64,000 nucleotides of DNA from Clostridia bacterium (lineage in GTDB: Bacteria > Bacillota > Clostridia > Acetivibrionales > DSM-2933): assembly GCA_026418275.1 (NCBI GenBank), contig JAOABQ010000051.1, positions 1 to 64,000 on the forward strand. Direction: 5' to 3'. The notes beneath the pieces were generated by a model that worked only from the letters and a program-made list of their open reading frames with translations, had not been told where the DNA came from and searched no databases. How positions within the stretch are numbered: the first letter of the stretch is position 1; the number at the start of each line of letters is the position of its first letter. This document shows, piece after piece, positions 23,774 through 32,907 of the stretch. The translations under genes and the position numbers were made by a program.

Positions 23774-25636
23774 CTAACTTACCGTATCTGGTGACACACC
23801 GCTTTCAGTCTTTTGTATAGGCAGTTTTACTATGATTTCAGTACCTTTACCTTCTTCACTGGAGACTCCTATTGTCCCACCATGAGCTTCAACTATTTCT
23901 TTTGCAATTGCAAGTCCCAGTCCTGTTCCCCCCATTTCACGGGAACGAGCCTTATCAACTCTGTAGAACCTTTCAAATATTCTGCAAATATCCTTTTGTG
24001 GTATACCTATTCCGTTGTCCGCTACCTTTACATATACATCACTATACATTTTTCCTATATATACCGTTATTTTGCCATTAGGCGGAGTATATTTGACCGC
24101 ATTGCTAAGTATATTCAATACAACTTGTTCAATTCTATCCCGATCCGCCTCTATCTCGGGTATTTCTCCAATCACATAGCTTTCTAAAAGATGATTCTTA
24201 TTGTTCGCCTCAATCTGAAGCTTTTCAACAGCACCCCTAACAAGTTCTACAAAGGAAAATTTCCTCATATTCCACTGCATTTGCTGGTTATCCAGTCTCG
24301 ATAATTGCAGTAAATCCTTTACTAGCCTGGTCATTCTGTCTGCTTCCGAGTCAATTACAGTAAGAAATCTTTCAGTAGTGTCCCTATCCTCAATAGCACC
24401 GTCCAGCAGTGTCTCTGTATAGCTTTTTATCGACGTAAGTGGTGTTCTTAGTTCGTGCGAAACGTTTGCAACAAATTCCTGACGCATTCTTTCAAGTTTC
24501 TGCTGCTCTGTTATATCCTGAAGCACTACAATAATGCCTTCCGCCTTTTTGTCTTCATCGGTAAATACGGCAAAATAAGCTCTTATAAACTTACCGTCAG
24601 TATCTATGTTTCTTTCCTTGCCATCAGCAGTTCCCAGGTAAATAATCTCTTCCAGAGACACTTCCAGGTTAAATTTACGGGAAAACTCATTAAACGGAAT
24701 ATTAGGGTCGTCAAGCCCAAGCATTCTCTTTGATGCAGGATTTGCGTGAATAGCTTCCCCCTTAAGATTAAAGGCAATAACGCCGTCGGTCATATAGTTT
24801 AATATAGTTTCTACCTTGTTTTTCTCGCTGGATATTTCTATCAGGGTACTTTTTAATTCCTTCGCCATGTAATTAAAAGTCTTTGTAAGCTTACCTATCT
24901 CATCGTCAGACTTCACTTCAAGAGTGTGGTCAAAATCCCCTGCTGCAATTTTTTGAGCCTTATGCATTACGTTTATTATAGGTAGAGTTATGGTTTTGGA
25001 TAGGGCATATCCAAGCACTAAGGAAAGTATGACAGCAATCAGTATTACCTGTATAAAAATTCTGTAGAAGTTATTTATTATAGCATTCCAGCCGTTTTTG
25101 TCATATATAAAATAAAGTATTATGTTCCCCCGGGTTATTATATATTCATAATAATCCCGTCCGCTGCCACGTATCAGTTTATTTTCATTTTTGTATTCGC
25201 CTTTTGCCAGTAATGACATCAAATTATCGGAATTGGCAAATATATCATCTATAAACTTCCTTTGTTCTTCCTTATATAAGCTGTCGGAGGAATAAAATAC
25301 ACCTCTATCCCTATTTTTCAACATACTTTCCTTATTTATTGCAGTAACGCTTAAATAACCATAAGCATGAAAATATAATTCGTGGTCGCCTTTTTTTTCT
25401 CCAAAGCTATTTTTTATATCCTCTTCTGTCGGGTTCTCTTTTATTGCTATGTCTGTCCAGTCTTTATACCCGTTTTTTATCTGCTCTTTAAAGGTATCAT
25501 AGTATAGTGAATCAATAACACTATTTAAAGGAACAAAAATAAGTATCATTAGTGTAATAGTCATTAATATAAAGATAAAAACAAGTCTCCATTGAAGACT
25601 CCTTAAAAGAGCCCGCAAAACCTTTTTTAAAAACAT
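23774..25636 (-). CDS. walK: Sensor histidine kinase WalK (VicK)
   Basis: WalK is the membrane sensor kinase of the essential WalRK system for cell-wall homeostasis. The 620-residue protein has an N-terminal helix, an extracellular domain of about 140 residues (50-190), a second helix (195-220), HAMP (about 215-268), a PAS domain (about 275-380), the HisKA dimerisation helix with SHELRTP (His about 394), and a HATPase domain with NILSNAVKYTP, DNGIGI and GGTGLGLAIAKEI. The domain order matches WalK. ATG at 25636 has GAGG five bases upstream; the GTG one codon before is less likely. It follows walR by 14 bp. Confidence 0.95.
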   Translation of the reverse strand: MFLKKVLRALLRSLQWRLVFIFILMTITLMILIFVPLNSVIDSLYYDTFKEQIKNGYKDWTDIAIKENPTEEDIKNSFGEKKGDHELYFHAYGYLSVTAINKESMLKNRDRGVFYSSDSLYKEEQRKFIDDIFANSDNLMSLLAKGEYKNENKLIRGSGRDYYEYIITRGNIILYFIYDKNGWNAIINNFYRIFIQVILIAVILSLVLGYALSKTITLPIINVMHKAQKIAAGDFDHTLEVKSDDEIGKLTKTFNYMAKELKSTLIEISSEKNKVETILNYMTDGVIAFNLKGEAIHANPASKRMLGLDDPNIPFNEFSRKFNLEVSLEEIIYLGTADGKERNIDTDGKFIRAYFAVFTDEDKKAEGIIVVLQDITEQQKLERMRQEFVANVSHELRTPLTSIKSYTETLLDGAIEDRDTTERFLTVIDSEADRMTRLVKDLLQLSRLDNQQMQWNMRKFSFVELVRGAVEKLQIEANNKNHLLESYVIGEIPEIEADRDRIEQVVLNILSNAVKYTPPNGKITVYIGKMYSDVYVKVADNGIGIPQKDICRIFERFYRVDKARSREMGGTGLGLAIAKEIVEAHGGTIGVSSEEGKGTEIIVKLPIQKTESGVSPDTVS

Positions 25637-25650
25637 CACAACCTCACAGC

Positions 25651-26346
25651 CTATTCTGCTTTATTGAAATAATAACCTACACCCCTTTTGGTTATTATAT
25701 ATTCCGGATTTGCCGGATCGCTTTCAAGCTTTTCCCTTATTCTTCTAACGGTTACATCTACTGTTCTTACATCTCCATAGTATTCGTAGCCCCATACTTT
25801 TTCCAAGAGACTCTCTCTGGAAAAAATCTGTCCCTGCTGCTGAGCTAAAAACTTTACAAGTTCGAATTCCCTTAATGTAAGTTCTATTACTGTTCCTTCA
25901 CGCTTTACTTCGTAACGTTCTACATCAATTGACAGATTGCCGTAAGCCATCAGTTTTCCAACTACCGGAGGCTGCTCAGCGGGAACTGTTCTTCTAAGGT
26001 TCGCTTTAACACGAGCCATGAGCTCCCTTGGGCTGAAAGGTTTTGTAATATAGTCATCCGCACCCAGTTCCAGTCCGAGTACCTTATCGACTTCTTCTTC
26101 CTTGGCAGTAAGCATCAATATAGGTGTAGCAATAGTTTGTCTTAATTTACGACATACACTGAAACCGTCCATTTTGGGCAGCATTATATCGAGAAGTATT
26201 AAATCGGGTTTATGATTGAGAGCCATATCTACTGCCTGTTCTCCATCATATGCCTCAATAGTATCAAAACCTTCTTTTTTAAGATTGAATTTAAGAATAT
26301 CTACAATATTTTTTTCATCATCAACAATGAGAACCTTTTTATTCAC
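25651..26346 (-). CDS. walR: Response regulator WalR (VicR)
   Basis: WalR is the OmpR-type response regulator of cell-wall metabolism. The 231-residue protein has a receiver domain with VDDEKN, the phosphorylated Asp at about 53 (LILLDIMLPKMDG) and Lys in DYITKPFSPREL, then an OmpR winged helix with LTLREFELVKFLAQQ and VRTVDVTVRRIREKLE. The GTG at 26346 is chosen because GGGAGG stands nine bases upstream and it gives the family-like start NKKVLIVDDE; an ATG three codons earlier touches the ribosome-binding site. It heads the walR-walK operon. Confidence 0.96.
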   Translation of the reverse strand: MNKKVLIVDDEKNIVDILKFNLKKEGFDTIEAYDGEQAVDMALNHKPDLILLDIMLPKMDGFSVCRKLRQTIATPILMLTAKEEEVDKVLGLELGADDYITKPFSPRELMARVKANLRRTVPAEQPPVVGKLMAYGNLSIDVERYEVKREGTVIELTLREFELVKFLAQQQGQIFSRESLLEKVWGYEYYGDVRTVDVTVRRIREKLESDPANPEYIITKRGVGYYFNKAE

Positions 26347-26415
26347 AAAATACATCCTCCCATATTGAGTTGAGAACATTTACTTTATACCATCGGTAAG
26401 ACCCCTAATTTAAGT

Positions 26416-26452
26416 TTCACCCAAGGGTGAAGCTGACTCTAATATTATAACA
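26416..26452 (-). promoter_or_regulatory. walRK promoter with a downstream palindrome
   Basis: On the minus strand TGT precedes TATAAT (26449-26444), forming an extended -10 that predicts a start near 26437. Just downstream, at about +6 to +21, lies the perfect palindrome TTCACCC-AA-GGGTGAA (26416-26431). It has no T-run, so it is better explained as an operator than a terminator. The binding protein is unknown. Confidence 0.55.
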
Positions 26453-26572
26453 TTATTAATTTAAATTAGAATAGAAATTTTCAAAGTAGCTCTGCCATTA
26501 TATTCATCCGCTAATATAAAACTTCATAAACAAGCAATATTTCTTAAAAGTATTTTCATTTTTTCCATATTA

Positions 26573-26581
26573 TGTTATAAT
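26573..26581 (+). promoter_or_regulatory. Extended -10 promoter of the Spo0E-like gene
   Basis: TGT directly precedes a perfect TATAAT (26576-26581) about 80 bp upstream of the Spo0E-like start. No clear -35 hexamer is seen. Confidence 0.45.
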
Positions 26582-26659
26582 TAGTCCATATTACTCTACA
26601 ATAACTCTCATTCCTTCAACGCCCTTAATTTTATAACATGCAAAGGGGGGTACTTATCT

Positions 26660-26863
26660 ATGTCAAAAGAGCTTATGCATGTTCTTATCACTAAAATGCA
26701 TTTCAAACTCAACAGACTGATTGAAAAAAGCAGTTATAATTTGTTAAATTCCGAGGTCCAGCATTATAGCCAAAGATTGGACAAGGTACTTACTCATTAT
26801 AATAAGAAAACCGAAAAATCAGCAAAATTTAATGCAATGTTTTATAAAGTTCATCAGGCTTGA
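26660..26863 (+). CDS. Spo0E-like aspartyl-phosphate phosphatase
   Basis: Spo0E-family proteins remove phosphate from Spo0A and delay sporulation. The 67-residue size and two-helix pattern fit, and SQRLDKVLTHY carries the family signature S-x-x-L-D of the catalytic helix. The N-terminal helix has the usual basic and hydrophobic alternation (ITKMHFKLNRLIEKSS). AGGGGGG lies nine bases before the ATG. It is divergent from walR and monocistronic, with a promoter at 26573-26581 and a terminator at 26875-26925. Which regulator it dephosphorylates is not visible. Confidence 0.8.
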   Translation: MSKELMHVLITKMHFKLNRLIEKSSYNLLNSEVQHYSQRLDKVLTHYNKKTEKSAKFNAMFYKVHQA

Positions 26864-26874
26864 AAGAATCCGGT

Positions 26875-26925
26875 AAAGTAAGAAAGGCTGCTTGCATAAG
26901 CAAACAGCCTTCATTACTTTATTTT
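26875..26925 (+). terminator. Bidirectional-type terminator between the Spo0E-like gene and pglF
   Basis: AAGGCTG (26884-26890) pairs with CAGCCTT (26905-26911), with TGC..GCA in the loop and outer arms AAAGTAA (26875-26881) and TTACTTT (26914-26920). ATTTTATC follows on the plus strand and TTTCTTACTTT on the minus. It lies between two convergent genes and probably serves both. Confidence 0.75.
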
Positions 26926-27006
26926 ATCATGTTTATTCATTTGCAATTGGTAAAATATAACTTTGGCAAGCTTGGACAAATTTCATGTAATCCGATATTT
27001 CATACT

Positions 27007-28866
27007 TTATTGTGCCTTTTTATAATTAGGAACAATTACCTTTATATAATCCATAACCCCTTCGGAGTTAGTCATAATGACCTCTTTCATGCAGTCAATT
27101 TCCCTTTTAAGCATAGCAAAATCAGTAAATAAAGGTTTTGCCACATGTATCATATCATTTTTTGTTGCTTCCAACCCCTCTTCAGCCAATAGCAGCTCTT
27201 CATAAAGCTTTTCACCGGGCCTGAGCCCTGTAAACTCAATTTTTATATCAGCCTCGGGTTCAAATCCCGAAAGCTTTATAAGGTTTTTTGCCAGATCGTA
27301 AATTTTTACCGGCTCACCCATATCCAATACAAAAATCTCTCCGCCTTCTGCCATGGCCCCAGCCTGTAGTACCAGCTGTACTGCTTCGGGAATTGTCATA
27401 AAATACCTTATGACCTCGGGATGGGTAACCGTCACCGGTCCCCCCTGCTCAATCTGCTTCTTGAAAAGAGGTATTACACTGCCGTTGCTGCCCAATACAT
27501 TTCCAAATCTTACGGCTACATACTCTGTCTTGCTGTGTCTGTCTATAGCCTGAATAATCATTTCCGCAATTCTCTTTGTTGCTCCCATTATGTTAGTAGG
27601 GTTTACAGCCTTATCGGTGGAAATCAAAACAAACCTTTTGGCACCGAATCTATCGGCAGCCTCTGCAACATTTAAAGTACCGAACACATTATTTTTAATT
27701 GCTTCGGTAGGATTGGCCTCCATAAGGGGAACATGCTTGTGTGCAGCTGCATGGAACACCACATCAGGCTTGTATTTGCTGAATATACTGTCTATTCTGT
27801 GCTTTTCACGGACATTAGCTATTATTGTAATCAAATCCAAATCTGGATAAAAATATGTTAGTTCATTTTGTATGTCATAGGCATTATTCTCGTAATTGTC
27901 CAGTATTATAAGCCGTTTCGGATTAAAGGCAGCTATCTGCCGGCATAATTCCGAACCGATTGAGCCTCCGCCACCTGTAACCAGGACTACCTTCCCCTGC
28001 AGGTATAAGGTTATTTCTTCCAGTTCAAGGTTTATGGGATCCCGTCCCAATAAGTCTTCAATGTTTACATCCCTTACTTTTTGTATTATTACCGACTCGT
28101 CAATCAATTGGGACATTGAAGGCAGTATTTTAACTTTACAATCGGTGTCCGAACACACGCTGTATATTTCACTTATCACTTTATTGCTTGCGGATGGCAG
28201 CGCTATAATTATCTCGTCAATATTTTTGCTCTTGACCACTTCTGCAATATCTTTTCTACCGCCCAGAATCGGTACGCCGTTTATCTTTTTGCCATGCTTT
28301 GTTTTGTCATCATCAATTATTGCCACAGGAACGCTGTTTAGCTCGGAATGGTGATTAAGCTCCTTTATGATAATTGCACCCGCATCTCCACCGCCTATTA
28401 CCAATACCTTCTTCTTCTCCCCACTGAAGCTTAACCGTTCTTTTCTGATAAGCCTTCTGAATACTCTATAACCGAATCTTGAAGCTCCAATTAGAAACAA
28501 GTCAATAAAAAATGTAATGATAAAAATACTGAAGGGTATAGATGTTATACCAAAGAAATGCCTTGTAACAACAAGATATGAAAAAGCCAATGTATTTCCA
28601 ATCATTGCTGCAAATCCAATTGATACCATTTCGTGGATGCTCGCATATCTCCACAGACTTGTATACAGCCTGAAAACTATATTACATACAATTTTAATTA
28701 CTGTAGCAATTATTATTACATTTATTATTTGGCTATAATCCCTAAGTTCAGGAGGAACATTGTTAAAGTCTCCATCAAATCTCAGTAAATATGCTAATAG
28801 CAATGAAACATTAACAAGGATTATATCCAGAAGTATTAATAGATTTGACCTTATTTTCTGCTGCAC
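27007..28866 (-). CDS. pglF: UDP-GlcNAc 4,6-dehydratase, membrane type (PglF/CapD-like)
   Basis: This enzyme converts UDP-GlcNAc to the 4-keto-6-deoxy sugar, first step of UDP-bacillosamine synthesis. The 619-residue protein has four N-terminal membrane helices, a CoA-binding-like domain (VIGGGDAGAIIIKEL), and the dehydratase domain with VTGGGGSIGSELCRQ and STDKAVNPTNIMGATKR, where Met replaces the usual catalytic Tyr, as in PglF/WbpM. GTG at 28866 follows GGAGGA. Neighbouring PglE- and PglD-like genes support the bacillosamine assignment over generic CapD. It is the last gene of the polysaccharide cluster and converges with the Spo0E-like gene. Confidence 0.88.
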   Translation of the reverse strand: MQQKIRSNLLILLDIILVNVSLLLAYLLRFDGDFNNVPPELRDYSQIINVIIIATVIKIVCNIVFRLYTSLWRYASIHEMVSIGFAAMIGNTLAFSYLVVTRHFFGITSIPFSIFIITFFIDLFLIGASRFGYRVFRRLIRKERLSFSGEKKKVLVIGGGDAGAIIIKELNHHSELNSVPVAIIDDDKTKHGKKINGVPILGGRKDIAEVVKSKNIDEIIIALPSASNKVISEIYSVCSDTDCKVKILPSMSQLIDESVIIQKVRDVNIEDLLGRDPINLELEEITLYLQGKVVLVTGGGGSIGSELCRQIAAFNPKRLIILDNYENNAYDIQNELTYFYPDLDLITIIANVREKHRIDSIFSKYKPDVVFHAAAHKHVPLMEANPTEAIKNNVFGTLNVAEAADRFGAKRFVLISTDKAVNPTNIMGATKRIAEMIIQAIDRHSKTEYVAVRFGNVLGSNGSVIPLFKKQIEQGGPVTVTHPEVIRYFMTIPEAVQLVLQAGAMAEGGEIFVLDMGEPVKIYDLAKNLIKLSGFEPEADIKIEFTGLRPGEKLYEELLLAEEGLEATKNDMIHVAKPLFTDFAMLKREIDCMKEVIMTNSEGVMDYIKVIVPNYKKAQ

Positions 28867-28929
28867 GATATCTCCTCCGTTTTTGCTGCCGGATTGCAAC
28901 TCATAAAGCAGCCGCTGTAAGATGAATTA

Positions 28930-28959
28930 ATTATAGTAGAATTCCTTAAGAAATAACAA
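28930..28959 (-). promoter_or_regulatory. Possible internal promoter before the pglF-like gene
   Basis: On the minus strand TTGTTA (28959-28954) and a perfect TATAAT (28935-28930) are 18 bases apart, predicting a start near 28923 and about 57 bases of leader. The 250-bp gap after the aminotransferase gene suggests the gene may have its own promoter; the -35 matches only four of six. Confidence 0.35.
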
Positions 28960-29116
28960 TGAGGTAATTTTTCAAGAACATGTAAATTATATCATTTTTA
29001 ATAGTTTGTGAATAGATATACATAAAAAAGTAACTATATTGTAATATTATTGAAAAATATATAAAAGTTCTTTTGAAAAGCTCCATGCTCCTATTTAAAC
29101 TTTAATACTGCTTTTT

Positions 29117-30244
29117 TTAAAAAAGTCTTTTTATGCAATCGATAACCCTGCATTGCTCTTCTTCCGTAAGTGAGCTCCCGGAAGGCAGACATATTCCTCT
29201 TTCAAACAAATCGGCAGAAATGTCTTCCTTATGCATATAATACCCGCATCCTGTAAAAACCGGCTGCAAATGCATAGGCTTCCAAACAGGACGTGATTCA
29301 ATATTTTCCGCAGCAAGGGCATCCATTATTTCGTAGGGTGTAACATTACTACCCTTCTTAAGGGTTACTGCCGTAAGCCAGAAATTTGGCTCTCCATAGG
29401 AAGCTACCGGCATAAACTCTATAGCTTCATTGCTTCCTAATTCGCTTTTATATGTTTTATTTACTTCTTTTCTCCTTTTTACCCGGTCATCCAACACCCT
29501 GAGTTGTCCACGGCCAATACCCGCGAGTATATTACTCATCCTGTAGTTATATCCAATTTCGCTGTGCTGATAATGTCTTGCCGCATCTCTTGACTGCGTA
29601 GCCCAAAATCTAACCTTGTCCAATGCCTGGGTATTATCGGATATCAGCATCCCTCCGCCGGAGGTTGTAATTATTTTATTCCCATTAAAGGAATATACAC
29701 CAAAGTCCCCTAAACTACCGCTATTTTTACCTTTATATGTAGCTCCCAGGGACTCTGCGGCATCTTCAATGACAGGTATGTTATGCTTACGGCACAGTTC
29801 AAGTATGGGATCCATATCAGCACTTTGTCCGTAAAGATTTACTACAATCAAAGCCTTTGGCATCCAGCCTTCCTTTGCCGCATCACTAAAAGCTCTTTCC
29901 AGAGCAATTACAGACATATTCCAGGTATCGGGGTCACTATCTATGAATACAGGCTCTCCGCCCTCGTATACTATCGGGTTACAGGTTGCGGAAAAGGTAA
30001 GGGACGAGCAAAATACCTTGTCCCCTTTTTTTACCCCTATATATTTTAATGCAAGATGTATGGCGGACGTCCCGGAAGACAATGCTGCTGCTCCTTTGCT
30101 GCCTACTTTTTCAGCAAGCTCCTGTTCAAAGGCGTCAACATTCGGCCCAAGGGGCGCTATCCAATTCGACTCAAAGGCTTCGTTTATATACTTCTGCTCA
30201 AGCCCGCCCATATGAGGAGCGGAAAGGTATATTCTGGAGTTCAT
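29117..30244 (-). CDS. pglE: PLP-dependent sugar aminotransferase (PglE-like, DegT/DnrJ/EryC1 family)
   Basis: The 375-residue protein is a DegT-type nucleotide-sugar aminotransferase. It starts IYLSAPHMGGLEQKYINEAFESNWIAPLGPNVDAFE, with SSGTSAIHLALKYIGV for PLP phosphate binding, EDAAESLGATYKG, and FNGNKIITTSGGG carrying the PLP Lys. It sits beside PglF-, PglD- and PglC-like genes, so it likely adds the 4-amino group to UDP-4-keto-6-deoxy-GlcNAc. GAGGT precedes the ATG at 30244 by eight bases. The spacer upstream of it holds the 7-bp repeat arrays. Confidence 0.87.
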   Translation of the reverse strand: MNSRIYLSAPHMGGLEQKYINEAFESNWIAPLGPNVDAFEQELAEKVGSKGAAALSSGTSAIHLALKYIGVKKGDKVFCSSLTFSATCNPIVYEGGEPVFIDSDPDTWNMSVIALERAFSDAAKEGWMPKALIVVNLYGQSADMDPILELCRKHNIPVIEDAAESLGATYKGKNSGSLGDFGVYSFNGNKIITTSGGGMLISDNTQALDKVRFWATQSRDAARHYQHSEIGYNYRMSNILAGIGRGQLRVLDDRVKRRKEVNKTYKSELGSNEAIEFMPVASYGEPNFWLTAVTLKKGSNVTPYEIMDALAAENIESRPVWKPMHLQPVFTGCGYYMHKEDISADLFERGICLPSGSSLTEEEQCRVIDCIKRLF

Positions 30245-30260
30245 TAGTCGTACCTCGTTT

Positions 30261-30424
30261 TAGTTGGTAGTTGGTAGTTGGTAGTTGGTAGTTGGTGGTT
30301 CGTAGTTCGTGGTTCATAGTTGTTAGTCCATAGTTGGTAATTATAGTTCATGTCTAGTAGGTAGTTGTTTGCATATAACATAAAAAGCTTTTACTACAAA
30401 CTAACAACTAAGAACTATTAACCA
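30261..30424. repeat. Inverted heptanucleotide repeat arrays without cargo
   Basis: From 30261 to 30337 there are 11 consecutive 7-bp units in perfect phase; the first five are TAGTTGG and the rest are variants (TGGTTCG, TAGTTCG, TGGTTCA, TAGTTGT, TAGTCCA, TAGTTGG). Further units follow to about 30368. From 30390 to 30424 five units appear in the opposite orientation (as read, TTTACTA, CAAACTA, ACAACTA, AGAACTA, TTAACCA). The element fills the spacer between the PglE-like gene and the PglD-like gene. It matches the arrays that flank the S23 gene at 34240-34697, but here nothing is between them. Confidence 0.85.
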
Positions 30425-30432
30425 ATCTGTAT

Positions 30433-31074
30433 TTAAATACTTTTTATTACTCTAGCGGGATTCCCTACTGCTGTAGAGTTAGCCGGCATGTCCCTTATCA
30501 CATTGGCTGAAGATCCTATAATAGCTCCGTCCCCAATTCTGAGTCCCTGTATAATAGTAGCTTTTGTCCCAAGAATGCAGCCTTCACCTATTGTCACATT
30601 TCCTGAAATATTTACATTCCAGTACAAAGAGGTATAATCCCTTATTTCGCTATCATGGCCTATCCCACATTGGGGGTTTATTTGTACATGACTTCCTATA
30701 TTTACATTTGTAGTTATTACGCAGTATGCCTGTATTATGACGTCCTCCCCAATGACACAATCATCAGAAATAACTGCAGTAGGGTGTATCAGTCGTGCAA
30801 ATCTAAGCTTATCCTTATCAAGCCTGCTGATAATCTTTTGTTTAATTTTAGGGTTTGAAACACTGCATATAACATAAATATCTCTATTGAAGGAGTTAAT
30901 AAAGTCAACACTACCTATTACCTTTGTTCCCTCAATAGTAGTGCCTGACAACTTTTCATCATCATCTACAAAGCCTAGCACATTCCACTCCGGCTTTACT
31001 TTGTTTATGTCCCTTATGAGCATGGCAGTCTCTCTACCTACACCACCTGCTCCGATAATAATTAAATCTTTCAT
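30433..31074 (-). CDS. pglD: Sugar O/N-acetyltransferase (PglD/NeuD-like)
   Basis: The 213-residue protein combines an N-terminal Rossmann-like domain (LIIIGAGGVGRETAMLI) with a C-terminal left-handed beta-helix of hexapeptide repeats (VIGEDVIIQAYCVITTNVNIGSHVQINPQ and later IGEGCILGTKATIIQG, IGDGAIIGSSANVIRD), the layout of the NeuD/PglD family. With PglF- and PglE-like enzymes it would N-acetylate the UDP-4-amino sugar to UDP-N,N'-diacetylbacillosamine. Its ATG overlaps the stop of the sugar-transferase gene as TGATG. Confidence 0.88.
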   Translation of the reverse strand: MKDLIIIGAGGVGRETAMLIRDINKVKPEWNVLGFVDDDEKLSGTTIEGTKVIGSVDFINSFNRDIYVICSVSNPKIKQKIISRLDKDKLRFARLIHPTAVISDDCVIGEDVIIQAYCVITTNVNIGSHVQINPQCGIGHDSEIRDYTSLYWNVNISGNVTIGEGCILGTKATIIQGLRIGDGAIIGSSANVIRDMPANSTAVGNPARVIKSI

Positions 31075-31691
31075 CACATTCCAACTCCGGTTTTATCATA
31101 CCCTCTGAATTTTTCCATAGGCACATTATTCTCTTGAGAAATACCTTCCCTTTTAAATACTTTATAAATAGTCAAGAAAAGTATTTTTATATCTAGACCT
31201 AAGCTCCAGTTTTCTATATACCATACATCATAATTGAATTTTTCTTCCCATGAAATAGAATTTCGGCCGTTTACCTGAGCCCATCCTGTTATTCCCGGCC
31301 TTACTTCATGTCTTCTCTTTTGTTCAGGAGTATACAAATCAAGGTATTCTACCAGCAGGGGACGCGGTCCTACCAGACTCATGTCCCCCTTTAATATATT
31401 AAGCAGTTCCGGAAGCTCATCCAAGCTTGTTGACCTGAGAAATTTCCCGAATCGGGTCAGCCTTTCTGCATCAGAAAGAAGCTCTCCGTTTTTGTTTTTG
31501 GTGTCAAGCATAGTACGGAATTTGTACATTTTAAAAATCTTTTCATCTTTGCCAGGCCGCGGTTGCTTGAAAAGTATAGGACTGCCCAGCTTCATATAAA
31601 CTATTAATGCCACTATCCCATATACAGGCAGCAGCAAAATTAAGGCAACCAATGCGGCTGTAATATCAACAACCCTTTTTATTGACCTCAT
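31074..31691 (-). CDS. pglC: Initiating phosphoglycosyltransferase (PglC-like bacterial sugar transferase)
   Basis: This 205-residue enzyme transfers a phospho-sugar to undecaprenyl phosphate, starting the polymer. One N-terminal re-entrant helix ([23 protein letters not shown]) precedes the catalytic domain with [27 protein letters not shown] and [14 protein letters not shown], all typical of monotopic phosphoglycosyltransferases. The short length and bacillosamine neighbours favour PglC-type use of UDP-diNAcBac. ATG at 31691 follows GGTGGG by nine bases. Confidence 0.92.
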   Translation of the reverse strand: MRSIKRVVDITAALVALILLLPVYGIVALIVYMKLGSPILFKQPRPGKDEKIFKMYKFRTMLDTKNKNGELLSDAERLTRFGKFLRSTSLDELPELLNILKGDMSLVGPRPLLVEYLDLYTPEQKRRHEVRPGITGWAQVNGRNSISWEEKFNYDVWYIENWSLGLDIKILFLTIYKVFKREGISQENNVPMEKFRGYDKTGVGM

Positions 31692-31723
31692 ATATATCAA
31701 CCCACCGTAAAATTTATTTTCTA

Positions 31724-32890
31724 CTATTTTTTTATAAGACGATTAATTACCTCAATCTCTTTATCCAATACTTTTTCCTCGTCAAAAAGCTCTTCGGCTC
31801 TTTTTCTTGCCTTAACTCCCATTTCTGACGCCTTTTCAGGATTATCCAGTATTCGCAATATCTTTTCTCTTATACTCTCTGCGCTCTTAACCTCTACAAG
31901 GAAACCCGTTTCCCTGTCCACAACCTCTTCACGGCAGCCTCTAATATTAGTTGCAATGACCGGCTTTCCCAGAGACATCGCTTCTATTATGGATCTCGGC
32001 ATACCCTCTCTATAGGATGGGAGTATGAATAAATCCGAAATATATAAGAGATATTCTATATCTGTACGTCTGCCCGCCATAATAATATTCTTATTTCCTG
32101 TGAGTATTTGGTTTAATTTTTCAAAAGTTCCGGTATCCCTTTCAAAGGTAAACCGGTCACCTATAAGCAATAGCTTGTAATTTTCCTTACCCTTTATACC
32201 ATCAAAAGCTTTAACCAATTCGAATATTCCCTTTTCTTCAACCATTCTTCCTATAAAGCTAATTACTTTATCAGCGTCGCCAATCCCCAACTCCTTACGC
32301 TTGGTTTCTGCAACTGTCTTGTCAATGTTTTGGGGATTAAATCTGCCGGTTACATCAACACCATTACCGATGGTCAAAATGTTTTCACTCTTTGAAATCC
32401 CTTCTTTTATTGCAGTTTGCCTGTCTTCTTCGCTTTGGGTCATGATATAATCGGTCAAAAGCTTGCCGGCAAACTTTTCTATATTTACGAAAGTCCTGTA
32501 GGTCAAAGGTTTCATGAGTTCATGGAAATAGAAGCCGTGAGCAGTATAAATAACAACAGGAACTTTTGCCAGCCACGCAGCAATCCTTCCTAATAAAGCA
32601 GCAATAGGTGTATGCACATGAACTACATCAAATTTTTCTTTTTTCATGTATTTGTAAAGCCGGATAATTGATTTTATATTTGAAACCGGGCTTATGCTCC
32701 GTGCAATTTCAATATTCTCGATTTTATATCCCTTTTTCCGTAGTTCATCACTATTCTTTCCCTTTGAACAGCATGAAAAAACGTCAAAGCCATCTTTAGC
32801 AAGCCTGTCAATTAAAGGCATCAAAAGACTTTTCACCGTTTCATCAATTGCGCATACCTGTAGAATTTTTACCCTTTTATGCTCTGACAT
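31724..32890 (-). CDS. Glycosyltransferase family 4 (PglA-like)
   Basis: The 388-residue cytosolic GT-B enzyme has [19 protein letters not shown] and [10 protein letters not shown] in the N-terminal half, then [39 protein letters not shown] and [16 protein letters not shown], the retaining GT4 motifs including EGxxxxxxEA. Next to the PglC-like gene it may add the second sugar, as PglA adds GalNAc to diNAcBac, but acceptor and donor are inferred. It follows the UDP-sugar dehydrogenase gene by 17 bp. Confidence 0.85.
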   Translation of the reverse strand: MSEHKRVKILQVCAIDETVKSLLMPLIDRLAKDGFDVFSCCSKGKNSDELRKKGYKIENIEIARSISPVSNIKSIIRLYKYMKKEKFDVVHVHTPIAALLGRIAAWLAKVPVVIYTAHGFYFHELMKPLTYRTFVNIEKFAGKLLTDYIMTQSEEDRQTAIKEGISKSENILTIGNGVDVTGRFNPQNIDKTVAETKRKELGIGDADKVISFIGRMVEEKGIFELVKAFDGIKGKENYKLLLIGDRFTFERDTGTFEKLNQILTGNKNIIMAGRRTDIEYLLYISDLFILPSYREGMPRSIIEAMSLGKPVIATNIRGCREEVVDRETGFLVEVKSAESIREKILRILDNPEKASEMGVKARKRAEELFDEEKVLDKEIEVINRLIKK

Positions 32891-32907
32891 TTTGCCCCTC
32901 TGCTATC

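Larger units (their letters stand above)
26347..26659. other. Divergent intergenic region between walR and the Spo0E-like gene
   Basis: This AT-rich 313-bp spacer has no supported ORF. It holds an extended -10 for walR (26444-26452), an operator-like palindrome (26416-26431), and an extended -10 for the Spo0E-like gene (26573-26581). The walR leader would be about 90 bases. Confidence 0.6.

Noticed and set aside
30245-30432. CRISPR array
   Set aside because: The repeats are contiguous 7-bp units without spacers, and no cas genes are in the window.
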